40,331 bases of DNA, taken from Helochares maculicollis (Eukaryota; Arthropoda; Insecta; Coleoptera; Hydrophilidae). The notes beneath the pieces were generated by a model. That model had not been told where the DNA came from and made no database searches. It worked only from the letters and a program-made list of their open reading frames with translations. Below, piece after piece: positions 13,385 to 22,889 of the stretch. The DNA is taken from positions 1 through 40,331 of the forward strand of contig JAWQRO010000388.1 in NCBI GenBank assembly GCA_033557835.1, given 5' to 3'. The position numbers and the translations under genes were made by a program. How positions within the stretch are numbered: the stretch's first letter is position 1; every line of letters begins with the position of its first letter.

Positions 13385-13390
13385 GTTTAT
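13385..13390 (-). terminator. candidate poly(A) signal of the RGG gene
   Basis: AATAAA on the minus strand, about 320 bases after the stop codon at 13710-13712. Further AATAAA hexamers occur downstream (near 13220 and 12620) in AT-rich DNA, so the real site is uncertain. Confidence 0.3.
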
Positions 13391-13709
13391 TTTTACTGTT
13401 CATTTTTGCTTTCATTATATATTTAAAAATGCACTCATTACCACATAGTGTAGAGCACTTTCAATTTACTTAAAAATTAATTACTAATTTAAACAAAAAT
13501 CTGCCCGTTTATCTGGCCACTTAAAAATATCCTGCATTCACAGGATTTTTGAGAAATAAATTTTATGAGATTTAAAATCTTAACTAATAAATTTAAAGGT
13601 ATTTCATTTTTTAGGTGGTACTAAAAAAATGGTGCACAAATTAATATCCGGTTCTAATTGACTAAGAACACCCAAGAACCCAGCATAAATTAGGTGGAGA
13701 AAAAAAAAT

Positions 13710-16700
13710 TTAATATGGCTTACCATAGCCGCCCGTTGACGCATAACCTCCTCTGTTGTCATATCCTTGCTGGCTGTTGTAACCCCCACTACTGTACCCT
13801 GTTCCATATGCATCTGGTGCAGCTCCACCATATCCTGATTGGCCGTAGGCATCGCCAGCACCACCATAGCCACCTTGACTTGTTTGATACGATGTGGGAT
13901 ATCCGGAATCATATTGTCCATAACCGCCACCACCACCACCGCCGCCGCCATATCCACCTCCTTGGCCGTACTGTTGTGGTTGACCATAATTAGACTGATT
14001 ATAGCTCTGTTGTTGGTACCCTGCTCCAGCACCACCACTGGCGTTGCCATAATTGGGCCTTCTGTAAACATAACTTGAAAGTGTTTCTCCTAAAACGAAA
14101 AAAGTTGATATCTTACCCTCCTTGTGCTTGTCCCCCATATCCGTTTGAGGCATTTCCATTTTCAAAGCGGCCCCGTTTGCCTCCTGGTCCGCCAAGTGGA
14201 GGTCCAGAGGAACCACGTTTTTGACCCATACCAGGAGGTCCCCCGCGCCCTCTTGGAGTAAATCCACCTCTTCCTCCTCTTGGAGCACCTCTTTCACCTC
14301 CACGTCCCCCACGGTCACCACCTGGTCCGCCACGACCTCTCGGACCACCCCTGCCTCCTCTGAAACCACCACCAGGGCCACCTCTTCCTCGCATTCCCAT
14401 TCCACCCCCTCTTGGTGCATCACCACCACCTGGAGCACCTCCACCGCCACCAGGCATACCACCTAAACCTCCTGGACCTCCGGGAGGAAATCGCCCTCTA
14501 GGAGCACCACGTGGTCCACCTCTGGGACCACCACGCCCCCTCATCATTGGTCCACCACGGCCAGGGCCACCGGGTCCACCTCTGTAATAAAAAGTACTGA
14601 TGATTATTTTACAGATTCCTTGAATTGTTAAATCAATTTTATTATTATTATTACTAATATAAAACATGACAAATTAATATTTGATTCGGCATTTTTTATT
14701 CAAGTGTAAACCTACTGAAATTACTTAGGATATGTGAACATTTCGTCATTCTTAAAAATACACCTGTAGCAATTATCGTCGAATATTAATTTTGCCATGC
14801 CAGTATATAAACAGAAATTACTCCTTTAAATGATTTATGATTCTCTTTAAAATATATTCTAGCTAACCAATATATGAGAATAAAGAAAATTTGTGAACGT
14901 GAAATTTTGACCACAAGATTTTTATAGATTATTCAGAGTACGTGAACAGGTTTCACCATCTTTAAAGAATGATTAAACATAAAATCGCACCTGAATTGGG
15001 TAAAAGCAATTTGTCAAAACTGACAAAAGAAAGTATGAAACAGTTTTCAATTTGTTTTTTAAGTATACTGATTGTTTAATCCTTTAAAGACGGATCGGAT
15101 AAATGAGCATTTCAGTCAGCACTCTTATGTGTTCTGCTTCTGCCTCATCGTCTATTATTTACAGAAGAGTATCGACCACATTTAGAGCCATGGTGGCATG
15201 CTTACTTTATATGAAACCCCATTCTCAATATTTTGAGAAAGTTTAAACAAACATTTATTGTGACATTAGATTTTGACAACCAATTTCATTACTTCATTTA
15301 TATTTATATTATATGTATATATTTCAATATTTTTTAATAGAACGGGATTCACCTTTAACTAGTCTTGATTATTTCACGTCAAAGCGTCTGAATTTTGAAA
15401 ACTCAGACAGTAATGAAGAAAAACACTTGTGTGCAATAAAGAGTTGTGATTTTATAGATACTAGCAGTGACAATAATGACGGAATAGTTGTAGACAATCT
15501 TACTTGGAAAAGCATGAATAATTTAACAATCTAAAACATACAATCTCGATAATGTAACATCAGACACAGCACTCTTATCTGATGTAACAGATGGTACTGG
15601 CGAATGTGACTACTTCCTTGGTCAAAATCACATGCTAATGCAACAATTACACCAAGCATTGTATGTCTAACGAAAGTACAAAATAACAAAAATGGATCAT
15701 GACTATGAGCAAATCATACTTTCTTTACGTAAGGGTGCTAATGCCTCACAATATTGGAATACTGGTCAAAAGGTGAAATTATAAACTGTTTATTTTAAAC
15801 TATTAAGCTGGCAACTAAATAATTGCCGATTTCCCAAATGTGTAATTTAAACTGTTTTTATGCGCACATTCTTGTCATAACATGTACGAGGTTATTTGAC
15901 ATGTTACTGAGATGAGTTTTATTAAGCATTCAGCAGTAAATTTGGACTTATTTGGTAAACAGTGAGTATTTGGGATAAAATAAAACATGGAAAATGAAAA
16001 CGAGCACTATCGTCATATTTTGCTGTATTATTTCCAAAAAGAGGAAAACGCATCTTAGACTTACAAAAAGCTATGAGCTGTTTTTTGGTGATAAAATCTT
16101 AAAAGAATGACAGTCTCAAAATTGGTTAGGGATATTTTGTTCTGGTGATTTTTCACTAAAAGACAACAAGCGCTCTGGGCTTGCAGTGGAAGTTAATGAT
16201 CTAATCAATTCAATACCAATTCGCTACCAATCATCATAGTACAACGCGTGAGATTCCAGAGCAGCTAAATGTATCACATTAGGTGCATAAAAAAGCATTT
16301 AAAACTGCCTGCTTTCTCAAAAAATCTGGATATCTGGGTTCCTCATGAACTTTCACCTGGCGAAACACACAACCCCTGCAATATGCGTCTTAAGAGCAAT
16401 GAAAACAAACCGTGATAAAAAGTGGGTTGTGTCTAACAATCTCACTAGAAGACGATCGTGGAATTAACCAAATGAACCACCTCAAACATCAAAACCTGAT
16501 TTTCACCAAAGAAAGATCTTATTATTTGAGAAATATGTTTAAAGGACTATAATGAAAACAACATTTTTTCAAAAATTCATCAAAATATGTGATTCATGCA
16601 TAGGAAAAAATCTCAACACTACAATGACTAATTGTAAACATGTATTTTTCCTTAGGAGCAATACGTAATACCTTGTTTGAAAAATGGTCAGTTATGCAGC

Positions 16701-19700
16701 ACATGTACTGCATAATAAACCCATATCAAATTAAATATTAGAATATAGTAGTGGAGCCAAAGCATATCAAATAAGAAATTTTATTAAGATCAAAACACTT
16801 TAATTGAGCAAGTAAACTAAAATGAACACAAGTAGTTTTACATTCATCAGAAAATTGTATTTGATAAAATATAGTTTGAGGATAAAGGCAAAATGAAACT
16901 CGAGAGTATACTTTCGATTTAAAAATATTACACTTTTCAAGTGTGAAACTAATATGCAAGCATTTTAATTTATATGTGACTTCATATCGATTACAGGAAA
17001 TTGTGGTCAATAAATAAAGTATTAACCAGAACCAATGTTTCAAAACTTAAGAGAAGTGATTTTATTTTCACAGTTAACCAGCACAATTTAATTTCAGACT
17101 GGCCGAAGTTGAAATTGCATCGACAGATTACGAAAGTTTAGAGATATATCATTTTAGCTTTATATTTCTATTTGGTATATTACTGTATATGAAATATATG
17201 CCAGATGTATGGTATGAATTATTCATGATAAAAGCTAGAAAAAAAACCTCAGAACTCATGTTAAATTATTGCATGAATATGGTTAACTTCTATACAAATC
17301 ATACACACATTGTTAAGACAATTTCTTTGCAATGTTGGAAACTTTACACTTAAACAATTATTAACATAATCATATGTATGATGATTGTATTTAGCTACAA
17401 ATTGTATTACTGCATTTTTAAAAAATATTCTTTTAGTTTAATTTCCACTATACATGTTTAAACACATATTAATAATTAAACAATCTTAGGATTGTAGCTT
17501 AGTTTGGCAAAGGCAATATAAAATAGTATTAAATGAGAATTATACCTTCAATTCGATGCCTACCAGGTGCCCAACTTTAAAATGTGTTTTGTAGTCAAGA
17601 GCTGACGCATGAAATCTATCGAAGTAACCTTTGGAACCCAAAGCGCCATTTTTTGGTAAGACTGTCCAATACAAAATATCATATTCGTTTAGTTGTTTAC
17701 GAGTTAGTAGCAGACTTCTTTCTCGTGTTAAACATATCAAATATTGAGCCAAGTAAAGAGCATTTGCAGAATGTAATGATTTTCTAATTCAATTAACAGT
17801 AAAAGGCATCAGAGAATCATCGAATTCTTGTAGAGACTTATGGTGATCTTGCTCTAATTGTCAAGACTTGTGAACGCTGGTTTCAACATTTCAAAAGTGG
17901 TGATTTCAATGTTAATGGCAAAGAACGTGAAAATCGACCAAAAACGTTTAAAGACGACAAATTATAAGCATTATTGGATGAAGACGATACACAAACACAA
18001 CAAATGAAAGCAGAGCAGTTGAATCTCATTCGGTAAGCCGTTTCCGATCGCCTGAGAGCCATGAGAAAGATTCAAATAGTTGGAAAATAAGTTCCACGCA
18101 AACTGAACGAACGACAGATGGAAAGACGAAAAACTGTGTGCGAAATGCTGTATTTACACCACAAACGAAAGGTTTTTTTTGCATCGGGCTGTAACTGGCG
18201 ATGAAAAATGGATATATTTTGAGAATCCCAAACATAAGAAATCGTGGGTAACGCCAACCAAGGACAACCATCAACATCAGAGTACAAAACCGGATGGTTT
18301 TGGAAGGACAATGCTGTGTGTATGTGGTGGGATCAGAAGGGAGTAGTATACTACGAGCTTCTCAAATCCGGCGAAACAGTTAATACCGTGTCTTACCGAC
18401 AACAAATGATCAATTTAAGCTAAGGATTGATCGAAAAACAAACAGAATGGGGTCGAAGACACAGCAAAGTCATTCTGCAGCATGACAACGCTTCTGCACA
18501 TTCAGCCTAAGTGATAAAAGAAACGATTTCTTCGCTTGGTTGGGAAACATATTTGTCAACCATTAAAAAAAAAGTTCAAACGAGTGAACTAACATATTAA
18601 ATAGAGTTATTTTGACAATATTTAATTGATCACTCAAAAGGAGCTGATGGAATTACAATGAAGCTTGGTGCGAAAAAAGCACCATGAATTGACTTTGTAA
18701 CATGTAGAAGCCTAGAAAGATTTCAACGAAAGAAGTATGCTATGTCCCAGATAATTGGAAAAAAGCCAAACTTACTACGATATCTAAGTCTGGCAAGAAA
18801 CTGCGCTGTGTAAAATCATATAGATCAATTGATCTTGATACAATTCAAACCTACTATCGGTCTCAATCACTAGAATCAGGAATGCATCGAATTGCCGATG
18901 TGATTGTAAAGACACTTCCAAACAAATGTGTTTTACTTTCTTGATAATTTATACAAAATTTTATAATCTACTTGAAGGACCAGTGGTTTCGTAAAAAAAT
19001 TCAAAGATTCATACTCTGGAAGTAGAAACCACAAGGATACTTCTGGAGTCTCTCTTGCATTAAATTTAAATCAATGTCGTTTCTGCAAAATTGTTCGGCA
19101 AAACAGTCATATTGGCGCAGGATAAAGCAATCATAAATTTGTGGTAACAATTGTAATTGTGATCTGCCCTCAACAAAATTGCAGTCTGGATACTGACTAA
19201 TTGAATGCAACAAAATACAGTGCAGATTAACGGCACGCAATTACATGCCAACACAACAAAATATCTTGGTATGACTCTTTAGTGTAAAGTTACACTGGAA
19301 AGAGGACATTAGGAAATGTAATTATTTATTATCAAGTTGAAAGAGATGTATCGGTTTCTCAACTTAATTGCTCAAATTTGGAGCTAACTACAACAACCCA
19401 GTATACTTCGTTTTTATCTCGAGAATGATATAACATAGTGACTCAGTTTGCTAGCTTGCATAAAAAAATGACATAAAAAATCAAGTTATGATCGAAAAAT
19501 CAAGACTTCTCTATATGCAGGATATTATTAGTCGAAAACTAATAAAGCCAATTTAACTTATTTTTTAATCGAACACTAAGTTAATACGGAAGAAATGCCT
19601 TTCAATCAGAATCCTACTTTTAATATATATTAGATAACAAATAATAAGTTTTAAATTTCATTTAATGCAGCTATAAACTAAAACAAGAGTCAATAAATAT

Positions 19701-20150
19701 AGTAAGCTGGAGCATAAAAAAAATCATTTTAATTTAAACTGGACTGTTTAAGGACCATCCTTTCAAAAGTTTTTTATTTTTGTTGGAATATAAACAAATG
19801 GGCTTTATAGGATGTAATAACAAAGTAAATCCCCATTTACAATAATGTTAGGCTTATCTCTGCAAAGAAACTAAACAAGTCGTGCGAATTTGCAAAGGCA
19901 TCGACCTCAAAAGCCCAAATCATACTTCGCATTTCGCCATTTTTATTACTTACCTTCCACGAAATCCACCTCCCATTCCTCGGCCGCCGCCTCCGCGACC
20001 GCCTCCACGTCCACGGAATCCACCTCCTCTTGGGCCACCTCCAGACCTATCATTTGATTGTGGAGCCCCATTTTGGCCACCGTTTGTTGGGGCACTAGAA
20101 GAGACTCCGGCAGCAGGAGCTGCTGCTGGGGGTGCGGCAGCATCAGCCAT
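13710..20150 (-). CDS. RGG-rich, Gly/Tyr/Gln low-complexity protein (putative RNA-binding), 337 aa
   Basis: Three coding exons join in frame: 20150-19954, 14581-14117 and 14061-13710. The donors are AG|GTAAGT and GG|GTAAGA, and both acceptors end in ACAG. The ATG at 20148-20150 (MADAAAPPAAAPAAG) lies just inside an exon that begins after an ACAG acceptor at 20155. A non-coding exon upstream ends at 20409 with a G|GTAAGT donor. Residues 1-34 are Ala/Pro rich, about 35-185 are dense RGG/RG and GGP repeats, and about 190-210 hold a basic patch (GGKRGRFENG). Residues 222-337 form a prion-like Gly/Tyr/Gln/Ser domain ending in KPY. No RRM, KH, zinc finger or enzyme domain is visible. RGG plus Tyr/Gln-rich composition is known from FUS/TAF15 and hnRNP R/Q proteins, so RNA binding and condensate formation are inferred. 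Its exact family is not recognised. The 5.4-kb intron carries transposon relics. Confidence 0.8.
14582..15986. other. RGG-gene intron, left part
   Basis: This is part of the 14582-19953 intron. The plus-strand frame at 15313-15534 is Asp/Ser/Asn rich (SDSNEEKH, SSDNNDG) with less AT-biased codons than its surroundings. It continues brokenly to about 15650 and may be an old transposon fragment, but I cannot name it. Confidence 0.35.
15987..16535 (+). mobile_element. mariner relic, 5' half only
   Basis: The ATG at 15987 opens MENENEHYRHILLYYFQKEE, close to the start of cecropia/SETMAR-type mariner transposases, followed by stops and frameshifts. Later pieces can be matched in order: a helix-turn-helix segment at about 16255-16300, a decayed DIWVPHELS-like segment near 16325-16365, and NEPPQTSKP-like sequence at about 16465-16500. 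The second and third catalytic aspartates are absent because the copy ends near 16535. It is inactive. Confidence 0.75.
16536..17799. other. RGG-gene intron, AT-rich
   Basis: No recognisable feature. The open frames at 16738-17043 and 17540-17752 show no family similarity. Confidence 0.4.
17800..18560 (+). mobile_element. mariner relic lacking the third catalytic aspartate
   Basis: From 17830 the plus strand reads VETYGDLALIVKTCERWF and then HFKSGDFNV, a mariner N-terminal DNA-binding region, with stops soon after. AVTGDEKWIYFENPKHKKSW gives the first catalytic aspartate (18200-18202). WWDQKGVVYYELLKSGETVN follows, and VILQHDNASAHSA gives the second aspartate (18484-18486). Homology stops after SSLGWETYLST near 18560, just before the expected YSPDLAP block, so the third aspartate and C-terminus are missing. 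This copy is better preserved than the one at 15987. LINE sequence starts within about 70 bases. Confidence 0.85.
18631..19430 (+). mobile_element. jockey-like non-LTR retrotransposon (LINE) relic
   Basis: The plus strand begins with HSKGADGITMKL, the counterpart of the KAPGPDGI block of jockey-clade reverse transcriptase. At 18739-18840 it reads CYVPDNWKKAKLTTISKSG and then KSYRSIDL, matching the W..A.v..I.K.G......YRPISL block. Near 19230-19285 NGTQLHANTTKYLGMTL matches the conserved YLGv.lD block. The catalytic YADD region between them is not readable, and many stops and frameshifts are present. No endonuclease domain or poly(A) tail is seen. It is an inactive internal fragment. Confidence 0.75.
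19431..19952. other. RGG-gene intron, right part
   Basis: AT-rich sequence with no recognisable element, ending at the first coding exon's donor. Confidence 0.45.
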
Positions 20151-20154
20151 TGTT

Positions 20155-20409
20155 CTGTAAAAGTAATTCTAGTCACTAGAATCCAAACACAACTATTTTA
20201 GCATCTTTCAAACAAACCGAATTTTAAAGAAAACAAACGATAAATCATATCAAAGCCAAACAAACATGGAATTGTAATTGTTAAAAATGTCGACCGGTAG
20301 GCGCCAAATGACGCTTCATCAAATTACGGTCATTAAAATCTAGTATTATTAATAAATTTTATATAAGAACTCAACAGCAAGCTACATTTAACAAAATACT
20401 GTACTTACC
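20155..20409 (-). other. 5' UTR intron of the RGG gene
   Basis: On the minus strand a GTAAGT donor (intron start 20408, upstream exon ending at 20409) pairs with a TTTTACAG acceptor whose AG is at 20156-20155, four bases before the ATG. The upstream exon runs to about 20580 and contains ATG codons, so if it is transcribed in full the leader has upstream ATGs. The exact transcription start is not determined. Confidence 0.65.
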
Positions 20410-20699
20410 AAAGTTAAAAAGTCCGTACAAACGATAAAATTCTTTAAAAACTAAGCAAGGTTTACGGTACGTTTCAATGCCGTGAAAAATGGCCGACAAA
20501 CGGGAAGCTAGGCATCTCTTATTCGTCTTTCTCACTTGCTCATGCATATTTACCATAACGCGCAAGTCGAACGGAAACGAAATGGCTATAGGGAGTTTGA
20601 GCTGGTTTCAAATTTGAATAGCGGCGCGCACGTGTAAAAAATGATTCATTTTTCTATTTTTAATAATTTGTGTGCGTGTGACAATAAAAAATTACAATG

Positions 20700-20710
20700 T
20701 AATCGGATTA
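20700..20710. promoter_or_regulatory. palindromic homeodomain site TAATCGGATTA
   Basis: A perfect TAAT-N3-ATTA palindrome that fits the P3/RCSI pattern TAATYNRATTN and includes the Otd-type GGATTA core. It lies about 230 bases upstream of the opsin TATA box, in the divergent spacer shared with the RGG gene. A role in photoreceptor expression is inferred from Drosophila rhodopsin promoters. Confidence 0.5.
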
Positions 20711-20834
20711 ATAATACATATATTTAGTAATATAATAGCTTATGCTTTGCTAATAAGTAATCCAATATTAAAGTAACCTTGAACTAGTGCACTTAAAGAG
20801 TGCCTATATCTTTAGAATATTCGCAAAAGAAAAT

Positions 20835-20845
20835 TAATGCCATTA
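20835..20845. promoter_or_regulatory. palindromic homeodomain site TAATGCCATTA
   Basis: A second TAAT-N3-ATTA motif, 92 bases upstream of the TATA box. That is close to the position of the rhodopsin core sequence in fly opsin promoters. Its central three bases deviate from the strict RCSI consensus. Confidence 0.45.
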
Positions 20846-20937
20846 GTGGAAACCTTTAAGATGTTAGCTTACAGAGTTCGTTATGCTTGGGATTACTTTT
20901 ATTAAATTATCTCTTGCGTATATGAATGCAAAACTTC

Positions 20938-20945
20938 TATAAAAG
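20938..20945 (+). promoter_or_regulatory. TATA box of the LW opsin (TATAAAAG)
   Basis: TATAAAAG lies about 35-40 bases before an AAAG|GTAAGC splice donor at 20979/20980. This implies transcription starting near 20968-20972 and a very short first untranslated exon. An Otd-type GGATTA lies at 20890-20895. Confidence 0.7.
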
Positions 20946-20979
20946 AAAACACTTGCAAGAAATTTGTCGAGTCGCAAAG

Positions 20980-21410
20980 GTAAGCGTCGTCCATTGGTGG
21001 TAGATTCTTCTTCTCAAGAAAACTGGGGTAACAACGGATTCGTTGGTGCTTTCAAGATTGGTTCCATCAAAATAGAGGAGTAAAGGTATAAATATTGTAG
21101 ATGCACGATTTCTCAATATAAATTATTTGTCTTAGTTATTTACTTAACTAAGTACTTAATGTAATCAGTTTAACTCTTTCCATGGTTTCCAAATAATGTT
21201 ATAAATCATAAACCATATTTTACTACAGTAATTTAAATAACTACAAATCACCGTATTCAATTTTATCTCGATTTTCCACAACGCAAATATTGATTTTGTG
21301 GTGGTAGAATTGTCCAAATTCGAAGAGCCTTTCGGCTAATGTTTCGTAAAAGCTATATTTATATTTTTCAAGCTGTATTTAAAAATGACTAATTATATAT
21401 TTTTTTAAAG
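20980..21410 (+). other. 5' UTR intron of the LW opsin
   Basis: The donor GTAAGC at 20980 pairs with an acceptor after the T-rich tract ending TTTTTTAAAG at 21410. The ATG follows eight bases into the next exon. The pairing is inferred from site quality and spacing. Confidence 0.6.
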
Positions 21411-21418
21411 ATTCAATT

Positions 21419-22744
21419 ATGTCTGTGATGGGAGAACCGAGCTTCGCTGCTTGGGTGGCAGCCCCAAAAGCTGCATCCGTCGGCAGTGGATTTGGCGGTA
21501 ACATCACTGTGGTAGACAAGGTACTGCCGGACATACTGCACATGGTAGATGCTCACTGGCATCAGTTCCCGCCCATGAACCCTTTGTGGCATGCAATTTT
21601 AGGTCTTGTGATAGGAATGTTAGGTTTCGTCTCCGTAGTAGGAAATGGAATGGTTTTATATATTTTTAGTTCAACCAAATCATTGAAAACCCCCTCAAAC
21701 TTGTTGGTCTGCAATTTGGCTTTCTCCGATTTTTGGATGATGATTACCATGTCCCCTACTATGGTCATAAATTGCTATTACGAAACTTGGGTTTTGGGAC
21801 CTTTCTTCTGTGAACTCTATGGAATGTTCGGTTCTCTTTTCGGTTGCGTTTCCATCTGGAGCATGACGATGATCGCCTTGGACAGGTACAATGTTATCGT
21901 CAAAGGCTTAAGCGCGAAACCCTTGACCACGAAAGGAGCTTTGCTACAAATTTTGGGTGTTTGGGCATTCTCAACTGGCTGGACTTTGGCCCCTCTATTT
22001 GGCTGGAACCGGTATGTTACTTAAATATATCCTTATATGCCCTTAAAATGTATTGATTCCTGAATTTTCAACAGATATGTACCTGAAGGCAACATGACCG
22101 CTTGCGGCACCGATTACCTAACCAAAGATTGGACGAGCAGGAGCTACATCCTCGTCTATTCCATGTTTGTGTACTTCCTTCCCCTTCTTACTATTATCTA
22201 CGCCTATTTCTACATTGTTCAGGTTTGTACTACTTATAAGATAATATCTGCGCAGTTACTGAAAAATATTGCAAAAACGCCCCTCAAAGTAGGATTTACA
22301 TTAAGTTAAGAAAGAATGTTCGTTGTGCAGGCCGTAGCAGCTCATGAAAAATCAATGCGTGAACAAGCCAAGAAAATGAATGTAGCTTCCTTGAGATCTT
22401 CGGAAGGAGCACAAACCAGTGCTGAATGCAAATTGGCCAAGATCGCTTTGATGACCATAACCCTCTGGTTTTTCGCCTGGACTCCATACCTCGTCATCAA
22501 CTACACGGGAATTTTCGAAGGAGCACCCATCACGCCTCTGTCCACCATTTGGGCGTCTCTCTTTGCAAAAGCTAACGCCGTATACAACCCTATTGTGTAC
22601 GGCATCAGCCATCCTAAATACAGACAGGCTCTCTTCCAAAAGTTCCCATCTTTGGCTTGCGCCCCTCCAGACTCTGGAGACGACGCCAAGTCCACCGCTT
22701 CTGGAGTCACAACTGTTACAGAAGGGGAAAAGCCTGCGGTTTAA
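21419..22744 (+). CDS. long-wavelength-sensitive rhabdomeric opsin (LW opsin), 384 aa
   Basis: A Gq-coupled photoreceptor GPCR of rhabdomeral membranes. Exons 21419-22011, 22075-22222 and 22331-22744 join in frame, with introns of 63 and 108 bases. The acceptors are CAACAG and GTGCAG. Seven helices are readable. N28 (NIT) is an N-glycosylation site. C131 and C208 form the extracellular disulfide. Y134 occupies the vertebrate counterion position as in other invertebrate opsins. DRY is 155-157. KKMNVASLRSS in loop 3 is typical of Gq-coupled insect LW opsins. K327 in FAKANAVYNPIVY binds retinal. The C-terminus is Ser/Thr rich and ends EGEKPAV. Length and motifs are those of a complete, functional gene. 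The start MSVMGEPSFAAW matches other insect LW opsins. Residues W106 and V144 look unusual. The gene is divergent from the RGG gene and followed by a diverged copy of its 3' end. Confidence 0.97.
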
Positions 22745-22877
22745 GTACAAAATATTTATCAACAGTCTTGCGACAAACCCTAAACACGACTTTGGCTTGA
22801 AATTGGTTATCCGATAACGATTTACGAGATGTATATATAATTTTAAAATCACTACAAAATGTAGCATATTTTGTTAA

Positions 22878-22883
22878 AATAAA
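22878..22883 (+). terminator. poly(A) signal of the LW opsin
   Basis: AATAAA lies 134 bases after the stop codon in the expected orientation. The hexamer is deleted in the diverged downstream copy of this region. Confidence 0.6.
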
Positions 22884-22889
22884 TGAGAA

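Noticed and set aside
13694..14466. Plus-strand open frames rich in His, Thr and Ser opposite the RGG gene
   Set aside because: They are antisense shadows of Gly/Arg-rich codons. The minus-strand exons have matching splice sites and phases.
13710..20150. Naming the RGG gene as cabeza/FUS, hnRNP R/Q or GAR1
   Set aside because: Composition alone suggests these, but no RRM, RanBP2 zinc finger or GAR1 core is visible, and the domain order differs from FET proteins.
21419..22024. Opsin as a truncated 201-residue protein
   Set aside because: The stop at 22022-22024 lies in a 63-base intron with good donor and acceptor, and removal restores the full receptor.
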